A stretch of DNA of 28,980 nucleotides from Chloroflexota bacterium. GTDB taxonomy: Bacteria > Chloroflexota > Limnocylindria > Limnocylindrales > CSP1-4. The stretch is taken from the NCBI GenBank assembly GCA_017881985.1, contig JADGQH010000004.1, positions 1-28,980 of the forward strand. Reading direction: 5' to 3'. A program made the translations under genes and the position numbers. The notes below the pieces were generated by a model that did no database searches, had not been told where the DNA came from, and was given only the letters and a program-made list of their open reading frames with translations. Of this stretch, positions 16,171 through 22,718 are shown in pieces (positions within the stretch are counted from its first letter, which is position 1; every line of letters starts with the position of its first letter).

Positions 16171-16895
16171 GACTCCGCCCGGCGAAGGCCGCTCACGTCG
16201 AAGAACTCACCGCGCAGCTGGGGGCTCTCCACGTACACGCCGCGATACGAGGTGGTTCGCGTCTTCGGATGGAGCTCCCGGACGCCGCGCATCTGCGTGC
16301 AGAGGTGGTGGGCCTCGGCGTAGACGGCCACGCCGTGCGGCGACATCATCCGGTCGAGCTCGTCCGCGATCTGGTAGGTCATCCGCTCCTGCACGCCGAA
16401 GCGCCGGGTCACCACGTGGACGAGGCGGGTCAGCTTGCTGATGCCGATGATCCCCTCGTGGGCGACATATCCGACGTAGACGTTGCCGAAGAACGGCAGG
16501 GCGTGGTGCTCGCACAGCGCGAAGAACGGGATCGGGCCCTCGACGACCTGGGCGATCTCGCAGTTCGCGCCGCCCCGGCACTCGGTGGGGAAGGCGGTGA
16601 GGAGCTTCGGATCACCCTCGTACCCGGCCGTTGTGTCGAAGAGCGCCTGGAGGAACCGGCGCGGCGTGGCGCTCGTCCCCGGCGTGTCGAGGTCGAGGCC
16701 GAGGGCGGTGAGGATCTCGGCGAGATAGCCCTCGTAGCGGAGCCGGTCCGCGTCCGAGACGTTCCGCGGCTCGTCGGGCGTGAACCGCGGGCCGAAGCCC
16801 GCGTCCTCGTCCTCGCTCCCGTGGTGCGAATGGTGGCCCGCGAGGCCGGCATGTCCAGCCTGCAGCGCGATCGCCTGGTCTCCGTCGGGTGTCAT
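16167..16895 (-). CDS. folE: GTP cyclohydrolase I
   Basis: 242 residues from the ATG at 16895 with GGAGG (16900-16904) four bases upstream. The long open frame further upstream is the shadow of the exonuclease gene. Seen: zinc site CEHHALPFFG (Cys128, His131) and the distal Cys199 in HHLCTQMRGVR, plus GISKLTRLVHVVTRRFGVQE and the terminal LRGEFF. Role: GTP to 7,8-dihydroneopterin triphosphate, the first step of folate/pterin synthesis. It is 20-50 residues longer than usual because of an N-terminal extension (1-45) that is rich in His and acidic residues (HAGLAGHHSHHGSEDED), which could bind metal. It is followed with a 4-base overlap by the RibD-C-type reductase and preceded by exonuclease III with a 46-base gap. 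Confidence 0.95.
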   Translation of the reverse strand: MTPDGDQAIALQAGHAGLAGHHSHHGSEDEDAGFGPRFTPDEPRNVSDADRLRYEGYLAEILTALGLDLDTPGTSATPRRFLQALFDTTAGYEGDPKLLTAFPTECRGGANCEIAQVVEGPIPFFALCEHHALPFFGNVYVGYVAHEGIIGISKLTRLVHVVTRRFGVQERMTYQIADELDRMMSPHGVAVYAEAHHLCTQMRGVRELHPKTRTTSYRGVYVESPQLRGEFFDVSGLRRAES

Positions 16896-16912
16896 CGAGC
16901 CTCCGTTTCCCG

Positions 16913-16918
16913 GTGATA
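16913..16918 (-). promoter_or_regulatory. Weak -10 candidate TATCAC before folE
   Basis: Minus-strand GTATCACC lies 17 bases before the ATG. It may drive folE separately from the upstream genes. Confidence 0.25.
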
Positions 16919-16941
16919 CGGCCGCGTCGAGCCGGTGGATG

Positions 16942-17898
16942 TCAGGCGCCGGCGGCACTCCGCCGGGCGGCGACCCGATCGGCGATGCGCGCCGCGGCGT
17001 CGGACCAGCCCGCATTGAAGGGCCGGCCCGGCTCGTCGAGGTCGAGGACCAGCGGTGCGTGGTCGGACGGGACCGGCTTGCCCTTGCGAGCCTCGCGGTC
17101 GACCTCGACGGCGACGATGCGCGCCGCGACGGGGCCGGTCGCGAGGAGGTGGTCGATTCGCATCCCCTCGTCGCGCTGGAAGTTGCCGGCCCGGTAGTCC
17201 CACCACGTGAATCGCCGGAGGCCCGGGTTCCGCGAGCGCCACGTGTCCTCCAGCCCCCAGTCCAGGAGAGTCCGGAATGCCGCCCGTTCCGGCTCCGAGA
17301 CGTGCGTGCCACCGTGCGCCGCGGCGGGGTCCCACACGTCGAGGTCCGCGGGCGCCACGTTGAAGTCGCCGCCGATCAGGAGCGGCGCCCCAGGCTGCTG
17401 GGTCTCGTCGAGCCAGCGGCGGAAGCGTGCGAACCAGGCGAGCTTGCCCGCGTAGAACGGCGACCCGACCACGCGGCCGTTCGGCGCGTAGATCGAGACC
17501 ACCCGGACCCCGCCGCAGGCCGCGCTCACCATCCGCGCCTCGCCGAACGGGTCGAACGCCTCCTCGTCGGCGGTCATCGCCGCGCCGGCTGCTGACGAGC
17601 CGGCCGCCGTGCCGGCTGCCGACGTGCCGGCCGCCGTCGAGCGAACTGGTCCGTCCCCGAAGTTCGTGACCACGTCCGAGAGCCCGACCCGGCTCGCGAT
17701 CGCGACGCCGTTCCAGCGCCCCTCGCCGTGATGGAGCAGCTCGTAGCCGGCCATGGAGAAGGGGAGCAGGGGAGCGGCGTCGTCGGAGAGCTTCGTCTCC
17801 TGGAGGAGCAGCACGTCGGGCGCCGCGCGCTCCAGCCACCACTCGACCTTCTCCAGGCGCGCCTTGAGGGAGTTGACGTTCCAGGTCGCGATTCGCAC
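16942..17898 (-). CDS. xth: Exodeoxyribonuclease III / AP endonuclease
   Basis: 318 residues from the GTG at 17898 (family start RIATWNVNSL); an in-frame ATG at 17940 would overlap the upstream gene by 29 bases. Seen: Asn7 (TWNVNS), Glu34 (LLQETK), Tyr137 (IYAPNG), Asp178/Asn180 (GGDFNVAP) and the C-terminal SDHAPL with the catalytic histidine. These are the EEP-fold Mg-dependent nuclease residues. Role: cutting at abasic sites and 3'-end trimming in base excision repair. Odd: residues about 88-107 are a Thr/Ser/Ala/Gly insertion (TAAGTSAAGTAAGSSAAGAA) encoded by a 27-bp tandem repeat, sitting before the IYAPNG strand. The core looks complete. It follows the ACT-DUF5612-like gene by 13 bases. 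Confidence 0.93.
   Translation of the reverse strand: MRIATWNVNSLKARLEKVEWWLERAAPDVLLLQETKLSDDAAPLLPFSMAGYELLHHGEGRWNGVAIASRVGLSDVVTNFGDGPVRSTAAGTSAAGTAAGSSAAGAAMTADEEAFDPFGEARMVSAACGGVRVVSIYAPNGRVVGSPFYAGKLAWFARFRRWLDETQQPGAPLLIGGDFNVAPADLDVWDPAAAHGGTHVSEPERAAFRTLLDWGLEDTWRSRNPGLRRFTWWDYRAGNFQRDEGMRIDHLLATGPVAARIVAVEVDREARKGKPVPSDHAPLVLDLDEPGRPFNAGWSDAAARIADRVAARRSAAGA
17584..17637 (-). repeat. 27-bp tandem repeat inside the exonuclease III gene
   Basis: 17584-17610 and 17611-17637 differ at two positions and keep the reading frame. They encode the Ala/Gly/Thr/Ser insertion. Confidence 0.75.
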
Positions 17899-17911
17899 GG
17901 CGCAGGACCGC

Positions 17912-18604
17912 TCAGTACCGCCGGCCGCGCTGCCGGGCAAGGTCGAAGGTCGCGGTGTCGGCGACCGCCATGACCGCCATCGTGCCGGCCTGGACCGGAT
18001 CGGTCACGACGAGGTCCACGTGGTCGGTGATGGATCCGACCATGTTGAGGGCGATGATCGGGATGCCGACCGCGCGCAGCTCGTCGGCGGCCCGGCTGAT
18101 GTCGCCGCCCATGATCGAGCCCGCCAGGACCAGGCATCGCGCGCGGGGCAGGTCCGCCACCGCCCGGACCGCGCCGGCGATGTTCGCCTCGCCGACGAGG
18201 GCGATCGTGTCCACCGAGATCCGCTCGCCGCGCAGGTTGTGGCGGTCGGCCTCCGACACCGCGCCGAGCGCGACCTGGGCGACCTGCGCGCCGCCGCCGA
18301 CGACGATGATCCGCTTGCCGAAGATGCGGTCCATGGTCCGGGTCGCGCGCCGCTCGCGCACGCCCGCCGCGTCGGCCACGGCAGCGTCCAGGCCCGCCTC
18401 GTCGACGCCTTCGACCTCGATCTCGGTCTCGACGGCCGGCCCGGTGCCGGTGTCGTCCAGTCGCCGGACCGTGCTCAGCGTGCGGAGCGTCGCGCCGGCC
18501 CGGGCGAGCCCGGCGAGGATCGCGGGGAGTGCCGCGGGCGTGTCGTCATGGATGACGCGGATCGCGACGGTCGGCGGGGTCGCGGCCCCCCGGCGCGGGC
18601 TCAC
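17912..18604 (-). CDS. ACT-domain protein with a conserved C-terminal domain (DUF5612-like)
   Basis: 230 residues from the GTG at 18604. N-terminal about 90 residues fit an ACT ligand-binding fold (VAIRVIHDDTPAALPAILAG with LARAGATLRTLSTVRR). The C-terminal part has IFGKRIIVVGGGAQVAQVAL, SEADRHNLRGERISVDTIAL, VGEANIAGAVRAVADLPRA, LVLAGSIMGGDISRAADEL, IPIIALNMVGSI and DLVVTDPVQAGTMAVMAVAD. I recall this block order from archaeal (methanogen) proteins annotated ACT plus DUF5612; the biochemical role is unknown. The GGGAQ motif suggests nucleotide or small-molecule binding. It follows a stand-alone ACT protein by 53 bases, so the two may work as a sensor pair, possibly in amino-acid metabolism. 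The family name is from memory and should be treated as moderate. Confidence 0.7.
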   Translation of the reverse strand: MSPRRGAATPPTVAIRVIHDDTPAALPAILAGLARAGATLRTLSTVRRLDDTGTGPAVETEIEVEGVDEAGLDAAVADAAGVRERRATRTMDRIFGKRIIVVGGGAQVAQVALGAVSEADRHNLRGERISVDTIALVGEANIAGAVRAVADLPRARCLVLAGSIMGGDISRAADELRAVGIPIIALNMVGSITDHVDLVVTDPVQAGTMAVMAVADTATFDLARQRGRRY

Positions 18605-18657
18605 GGGCGCACGCGACCGTCAGGGCGCGGCACTGCGGGGCGCGGCACGGCGGGGCG

Positions 18658-18936
18658 TCAGCGGTCCGCGAGGCCGCGGGCCAGGTCGGCGAGGGCTCCG
18701 GGGCCGGCAAGCCCGTGCGGGTCGGTCGGGTCGTGCTCGTCGAAGGCCACGCCGAGAGCGGTCAGCGCCTCGCGCGTCGCGACCGCGTCGCTGGTGGTGA
18801 GCATCAGCTCGCCGTCCGTGTCCTCGGCAACGCCGACGATGCCCGTGATGTTGACGCCGCGCTCCGCCAGGGCAGCGGCGGCCCGGGCAAGGGAACCCGG
18901 CGCGTCGTCGAGCCGGACCGTGAACCAGACGGACAC
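18658..18936 (-). CDS. Small stand-alone ACT-domain protein
   Basis: 92 residues from the GTG at 18936. The upstream sequence GGAGGTGATC (18941-18950 on the minus strand) is an almost full complement of the 16S 3' end, the best Shine-Dalgarno in the window. The protein is a single ACT domain: VWFTVRLDDAPGSLARAAAA, LAERGVNITGIVGVAED, TDGELMLTTSDAVATREALTA, in a beta-alpha-beta-beta-alpha-beta order with the Gly between strand 1 and helix 1. Family role: amino-acid-binding regulatory domain. First of five co-directional genes. Confidence 0.85.
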   Translation of the reverse strand: MSVWFTVRLDDAPGSLARAAAALAERGVNITGIVGVAEDTDGELMLTTSDAVATREALTALGVAFDEHDPTDPHGLAGPGALADLARGLADR

Positions 18937-18956
18937 CTTCGATCACCTCCGCGCCG

Positions 18957-18962
18957 ATGGTA
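18957..18962 (-). promoter_or_regulatory. -10 box TACCAT (GCGCTACCATC) for the ACT operon
   Basis: The minus strand reads GCGCTACCATC, matching the GCTACRATC motif seen at 3376, 8244 and 19046. The predicted start site falls at the edge of the Shine-Dalgarno sequence, giving a very short leader. Confidence 0.45.
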
Positions 18963-18970
18963 GCGCCCGG

Positions 18971-19006
18971 CCCCGCGGGCTGCTCGTGCCCCGCGGGCTG
19001 CCCGAG
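18971..19006. repeat. 18-bp tandem repeat between the divergent ACT and ArsC-like genes
   Basis: 18971-18988 and 18989-19006 share CCCCGCGGGCTGC. Non-coding; it lies between two divergent -10 boxes. Confidence 0.55.
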
Positions 19007-19047
19007 CCCTGCGTGCGGCTCGAGTCCCCGATGCGCCCGCAGCGCGC

Positions 19048-19053
19048 TACGAT
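19048..19053 (+). promoter_or_regulatory. -10 box TACGAT, 6 bases before the ATG at 19060
   Basis: GCGCTACGATC is followed by six bases and the ATG, with no room for a ribosome-binding site. Predicts a leaderless mRNA. No clear -35. Confidence 0.5.
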
Positions 19054-19059
19054 CGCGAC

Positions 19060-19434
19060 ATGCCTGCCGCGCCAGCGCCAAGCGTCCAGGTCTTCGGTCG
19101 CGAGGACAGCCAGCCGACCCGGGCCGCGCTCCGCTTCTTCAAGGAGCGCCGGATCACGGTGCACTTCGTGGACCTGCGGCGCAAGCCGATCGCGCCCGGC
19201 GAGCTGCAGCGGTTCGTGGCGAAGCTCGGCGCCGCCACCCTGGCCGATACGACCGCGCGACCGTGGCTCGATGCCGGGCTGGGCTACCTGCGGATGGACG
19301 ACGCGGAGCTGGCGGCGCGGCTCCTGGCCGACGCGCGGCTGCTGCGCCTGCCGCTGGTCCGGAACGGCAATGCGGTCACGGCCGGCCCGGCCGATGCCAC
19401 CTGGAAGACCTGGTTCACCGTCCCGGGTCCCTGA
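19060..19434 (+). CDS. ArsC/Spx-fold protein lacking all cysteines
   Basis: 124 residues, the usual ArsC/Spx/YffB length. Seen: QVFGREDSQPTRAALRFFKE, RRITVHFVDLRRKPIAPGEL and LRLPLVRNGNAVTAGPADATW, which match in order the strand-helix-strand start, the D-x-x-x-x-P-I/L block and the terminal R-P-L/V segment of the arsenate-reductase-like family. In active members the first loop carries a cysteine (for example C-x-x-C or N-C-D-T); here it reads REDSQPTR, and the whole protein has no cysteine. It therefore cannot use thiol chemistry by itself. Possible roles are a binding or regulatory protein (Spx-like) or a degenerate reductase. It is followed 28 bases later by the LOG-family gene on the same strand. 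Confidence 0.75.
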   Translation: MPAAPAPSVQVFGREDSQPTRAALRFFKERRITVHFVDLRRKPIAPGELQRFVAKLGAATLADTTARPWLDAGLGYLRMDDAELAARLLADARLLRLPLVRNGNAVTAGPADATWKTWFTVPGP

Positions 19435-19462
19435 CCCGGCCGCCAATCGCCCGGAGGTCCCG

Positions 19463-20347
19463 ATGCCCGACACCGATGCGCCGCCCCCGTCCCCGGATGC
19501 GCCGCCCCCGTCCCGCTCCGACGAGCCGGAGGTTCTTCGCGCACGAGGAATCGACGGCGAGCCGATCACGACCGGGCGCGACAAGCTCCGGCGGGCCGGG
19601 CGGCTCGTTGTCCGGCGGGAAGCGGTGGACCGCCAGGTCCCGTCGCGGGCCGGTACCGCCGACGAGCGGCTCCTCCGGCGGAGCCGAACCGCGTTCCTCG
19701 ATTCGGACCCGTGGCGGACGCTCCGAATCCAGGCCGAGTTCGTGGAGGGTTTCGATGCGCTGGCGGGCATCGGGCCCGCCGTGACGGTCTTCGGGTCCGC
19801 GCGGGCGGCCGAGGACGACCCGGTCTACGAGCAGGCGCGCGAGCTCGGCGGCCTCCTTGCCGAGGCCGGCCTGACGGTCATCACGGGCGGCGGGCCCGGC
19901 GTCATGGCAGCGGCGAATCGCGGCTGCTTCGAGGCCGGGGGATTCTCTGTGGGCTGCAACATCGAGCTGCCCCACGAGCAGTGGCTCAACCCGTGGGTGG
20001 ACCTGGGCGTCGAGTTCCGCTACTTCTTCGTCCGCAAGACGATGTTCGTGAAGTACGCGGAGGGGTTCGTGATCTTCCCCGGCGGCTTCGGGACGCTGGA
20101 CGAGCTGTTCGAGTCGCTCACCCTGATCCAGACCGGCAAGATCAAGCACTTCCCGGTGTTCCTGGTGGGGACGGCCTACTGGTCGGGCCTGCTCGCGTGG
20201 TTCCGCGGCACGCTCCTCGCCGAGGGCACGATCGCGGATTCCGACCTGGATCTCTTCACGGTCACCGACGACCTCTCCGAGATCGTGGACGGCCTTCGGC
20301 GGTTCGTCGAGACGAACCTGACCGCGCACCCGACGGCGGACGCCTGA
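19463..20347 (+). CDS. LOG-family (lysine decarboxylase-like, TIGR00730) nucleoside 5'-monophosphate phosphoribohydrolase
   Basis: 294 residues from the ATG at 19463 with GGAGG (19453-19457) five bases upstream; the very long open frame before it is non-coding. Residues 1-90 are an extension: a Pro/Ser-rich start (DAPPPSPDAPPPS) and a basic stretch. The core follows: VTVFGSARAAEDDPVY, TGGGPGVMAAANRG (141-154), the FPGGFGTLDELFE motif (205-217) and GTAYWSGLLAWF. Family role: hydrolysis of the N-glycosidic bond of (cytokinin-type) nucleoside monophosphates, cytoplasmic. The motif Glu and Arg-region needed for catalysis are present. The substrate in bacteria is generally uncertain. It ends three bases before the convergent SpoIID/FG-GAP gene. 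Confidence 0.88.
   Translation: MPDTDAPPPSPDAPPPSRSDEPEVLRARGIDGEPITTGRDKLRRAGRLVVRREAVDRQVPSRAGTADERLLRRSRTAFLDSDPWRTLRIQAEFVEGFDALAGIGPAVTVFGSARAAEDDPVYEQARELGGLLAEAGLTVITGGGPGVMAAANRGCFEAGGFSVGCNIELPHEQWLNPWVDLGVEFRYFFVRKTMFVKYAEGFVIFPGGFGTLDELFESLTLIQTGKIKHFPVFLVGTAYWSGLLAWFRGTLLAEGTIADSDLDLFTVTDDLSEIVDGLRRFVETNLTAHPTADA
19475..19514 (+). repeat. 21-bp tandem repeat encoding DAPPPS twice
   Basis: GATGCGCCGCCCCCGTCCC occurs at 19475 and 19496 in the extreme 5' end of the LOG-family gene. Confidence 0.7.
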
Positions 20348-20350
20348 CGA

Positions 20351-22060
20351 TCAGAGCGGGTCGAACGTCGCCCAGTCCAGGGTGGGGTCGGTTCGCCAGG
20401 GGAAGCGGCTGAACCCGTTCGACGTGGTCCAGTAGCGCTGGATCTCGACGCCCTGGGCGGTGCCGTCCGCGGCCGGGGGCAGCTTCCTGAAGACGAGCAG
20501 GTCGGTCATCCCGTCGCCGGTGAAGTCCGCGGTCGCGAGGCGGATGTCGTCGAAGGCGAGCGGCAGGTCGGGCGACACGGGATAGACGTCGCGGCTCATG
20601 GTGGCGTTTGCGCTCGAGCCGTAGACCGCGAGGATGGCCGACCCGTCGGGCTGTCGCTCGGCCACGAGCAGGTCGTCGCGTCCGTCGCGTGTCGCGTCGC
20701 CCACGACGGCCTTGATGGCGTCGGGCGGCACCGGCACCTGCAACCAGGTGGTCGGCGCGCCAAGGGTCGCTCCCGCCGACATCACCGCGACCTGGACGGC
20801 GGTGCCGGTCGGCGCGGGAGGGGTGGCGGGCGGAGGGCTGCCGTCGGCGGGCGGCACGACGTCCGGGCTGATCGGCCGAAGGATCACGAGGTCGGCGCGC
20901 CCGTCCCCGGTCGTGTCCCCCGCGAGGAACCTGCTCGTCGAGAGATCCTCGGGCATGCTCAACATGACGCCCGCCGGGTCGAACGAGCTCCCGTTGGAGG
21001 TCGCCACGAGCACGTCGGTTCGCGGCGTGTCGCCCGGGACGACCCGGATCAGGGCCGCGTCGGCGAATCGGTCGGCGTTGAAGTCGCCCGCCACGAGTCG
21101 CAGGCCGGTCGTGTCGAAAGGCTGTGGCTCGCCCGCGCTCGACCACCACGTGGCGGCCGGCGCGAACCCGGTCCCGGTGGCGAGCATGACGCGCAGGACG
21201 GCGACGCCATCCGCGCCTGCCACGAGGCTGACGATGTCCCGTCGCCCATCGCCGTTGACATCGGCGGCCACGCGGCCGAGGAGCTTCGCGTCGGGCGGGA
21301 TCACGTCGAGGGCGGTCGTGGCGCCGGTGCTATCGGCGGCAAGCGCTGCCGGGTCCGTGGTGACCAGGCGCGCCGTCACCGTCCCATCCGTCGCGCTCTG
21401 CACGGTGGCCACGTCGCCGCGGCCGTCCCCCGTCATGTCGTTGATGCCGGGCCAGACCCAGTCGATGGTGCCGTAGAAGCGACGCAGGATCTGCTCTGCC
21501 GTCTCGCCCAGGCGGTGGGCACAGTCCGCGGCATCGTGCTGCAGGAGGCGGCCGTTCCACGCTGCCGTACCGCACGCGCCCGAGCCGGACCAGTAGCCTG
21601 TGAGGAAGAAGCTGCCCGAGCGGCGCAGCGTGAGCGGCCACGTGGCGGCGACCGCCGCGAGGTGGGCCGGGGCCGGGGCCTTCGATGGGTTGTAGACCTG
21701 GTCGAACCCGTTGTCGCGAACGTCGTAGCAGGCGCCGGCCGGATCCTTGCCGCCGCGCCACACGCGGGCGTAGTACCAGGCGTACTGCTTCACGGCGAGC
21801 GCGCCGGCCTGGAGGGCTGCGGGCGGGTTCGACGGGCCCCACTCGGACGCCATCACCGTCTCGACGTAGGACCGGAACGGAACCTTGACGGTCCGCCGGA
21901 GCGTCGATCGGTAGACCCGGATCGTCGTGGGCGGGACGAGGGTGCTCGTCCAGCCCGTGCACGTCGACCCGGCGAAGGTGGGGCCGGTGCCGCTGGGGAC
22001 CGCGAAAGCCCCCAGGGCGATCGCCATTGCGGCCACGGCCCTGATGAGCCGGTGTTTCAT
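20351..22060 (-). CDS. Secreted SpoIID-domain protein with six FG-GAP/VCBS-like repeats
   Basis: 569 residues from the ATG at 22060. Signal peptide: MKHRLIRAVAAMAIALGAFA. Residues about 45-200 fit a SpoIID domain: TIRVYRSTLRRTVKVPFRSY, VETVMASEWGPSNPPAAL with QAGALAVKQYAWYYARV, then CYDVRDNGFDQVYNP and GYWSGSGACGT. Residues about 215-569 hold six repeats with D-x-x-x-D-x-x-x-D loops: DMTGDGRGDVATV, DVNGDGRRDIVSL, DFNADRFADAALI, DTTGDGRADLVIL, DATRDGRDDLLVA, DFTGDGMTDLLVF, typical of Ca-binding FG-GAP beta-propeller blades. Known: SpoIID acts as a peptidoglycan lytic transglycosylase. Inferred: an exported wall-acting enzyme with a propeller for binding. There is no sporulation context here. 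Strong promoter directly upstream. Confidence 0.85.
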   Translation of the reverse strand: MKHRLIRAVAAMAIALGAFAVPSGTGPTFAGSTCTGWTSTLVPPTTIRVYRSTLRRTVKVPFRSYVETVMASEWGPSNPPAALQAGALAVKQYAWYYARVWRGGKDPAGACYDVRDNGFDQVYNPSKAPAPAHLAAVAATWPLTLRRSGSFFLTGYWSGSGACGTAAWNGRLLQHDAADCAHRLGETAEQILRRFYGTIDWVWPGINDMTGDGRGDVATVQSATDGTVTARLVTTDPAALAADSTGATTALDVIPPDAKLLGRVAADVNGDGRRDIVSLVAGADGVAVLRVMLATGTGFAPAATWWSSAGEPQPFDTTGLRLVAGDFNADRFADAALIRVVPGDTPRTDVLVATSNGSSFDPAGVMLSMPEDLSTSRFLAGDTTGDGRADLVILRPISPDVVPPADGSPPPATPPAPTGTAVQVAVMSAGATLGAPTTWLQVPVPPDAIKAVVGDATRDGRDDLLVAERQPDGSAILAVYGSSANATMSRDVYPVSPDLPLAFDDIRLATADFTGDGMTDLLVFRKLPPAADGTAQGVEIQRYWTTSNGFSRFPWRTDPTLDWATFDPL

Positions 22061-22070
22061 GGGCTTGACG

Positions 22071-22099
22071 ATCCTACCGGCCCACCCGGGATCCGTCAA
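22071..22099 (-). promoter_or_regulatory. Sigma-70-type promoter TTGACG-17-TAGGAT
   Basis: Minus-strand -35 TTGACG (22094-22099), 17-base spacer, -10 TAGGAT (22071-22076), then ten bases to the ATG at 22060. The leader would be only a few bases and has no Shine-Dalgarno sequence. One of the two best promoters in the window. Confidence 0.65.
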
Positions 22100-22181
22100 T
22101 GAAAGGGCGGTTCAGGGAAAGCGTACCGGGACCACGGCCACGGGCGACGGCGACTGGACCGCCGCACGAGCGTTGCTGCGG

Positions 22182-22712
22182 TCAGGCGTGCGGGAAGGCG
22201 ACCTCGATGAACCCATTGACGACCCGGACCGGGTAATGGCGGAGGCGTCGGACGCGGGTGAGGCGGCGTGCCTCGGCCTTTCGGCCGGGGGGTTCGGGCT
22301 TCGGCTCGGCCCCGGGAGGGGACCACGGCATGTGCGGAGTGCCGTCGGCATCCAGGCCGCCCGTCGTGGGCATCTGGATCGTCTCGCCGCTGCACAGGTC
22401 GAAGCGCCCGTTGTGAAGCGGGCAGTCCACGATGCACCCGTCCAGGCGCCCGAGCGAGAGGGGCGCGGCCATGTGCGGGCAGCGGTCATCGGTGGCCAGC
22501 AACCCGCCCGGGACGTTGGCAAGGAGCACGTCCAGGTCGCCATTGGTGACGCGGACCATGGCGCCCGGCGGCAGCTCAGCGACTGCGAGCACGGCCACGA
22601 ACGCGGCGTCGGCGGTGCCGGGTGCGGCCAGCCCCGGCGGGGTGACCGCGATCCGCGGCGGCGTCGCCGCGGGCCCGGGCTCGGGTCCCGACGAGCCGCG
22701 CTCTCCGGCCAC
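22182..22712 (-). CDS. Rieske [2Fe-2S] ferredoxin-like protein
   Basis: 176 residues from the GTG at 22712, six bases after the efflux-gene stop, with GGGGAG nine bases upstream. Residues 1-35 are Gly/Pro/Ala-rich. Then AVAELPPGAMVRV, TNGDLDVLLANVPGGLLATD, Cys78-Pro-His80 (RCPHMAAPLS), Cys97-X2-His100 (DCPLHNGRFDL), and finally HYPVRVVNGFIEVAF. These are the two cluster loops of a Rieske ferredoxin. An extra Pro/Gly-rich loop of about 35 residues separates the second loop from the last strands. Role: a one-electron carrier, cytoplasmic (no signal peptide). It is third in a MarR-efflux-Rieske operon, an unusual place for a ferredoxin; the electron partner is unknown. Confidence 0.85.
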   Translation of the reverse strand: MAGERGSSGPEPGPAATPPRIAVTPPGLAAPGTADAAFVAVLAVAELPPGAMVRVTNGDLDVLLANVPGGLLATDDRCPHMAAPLSLGRLDGCIVDCPLHNGRFDLCSGETIQMPTTGGLDADGTPHMPWSPPGAEPKPEPPGRKAEARRLTRVRRLRHYPVRVVNGFIEVAFPHA

Positions 22713-22718
22713 CGGCAG

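Noticed and set aside
16942..17940. Longer exonuclease III start at the ATG 17940
   Set aside because: The added 14 residues (PGSAAGGTERSC) do not fit the family start and would overlap the upstream gene.
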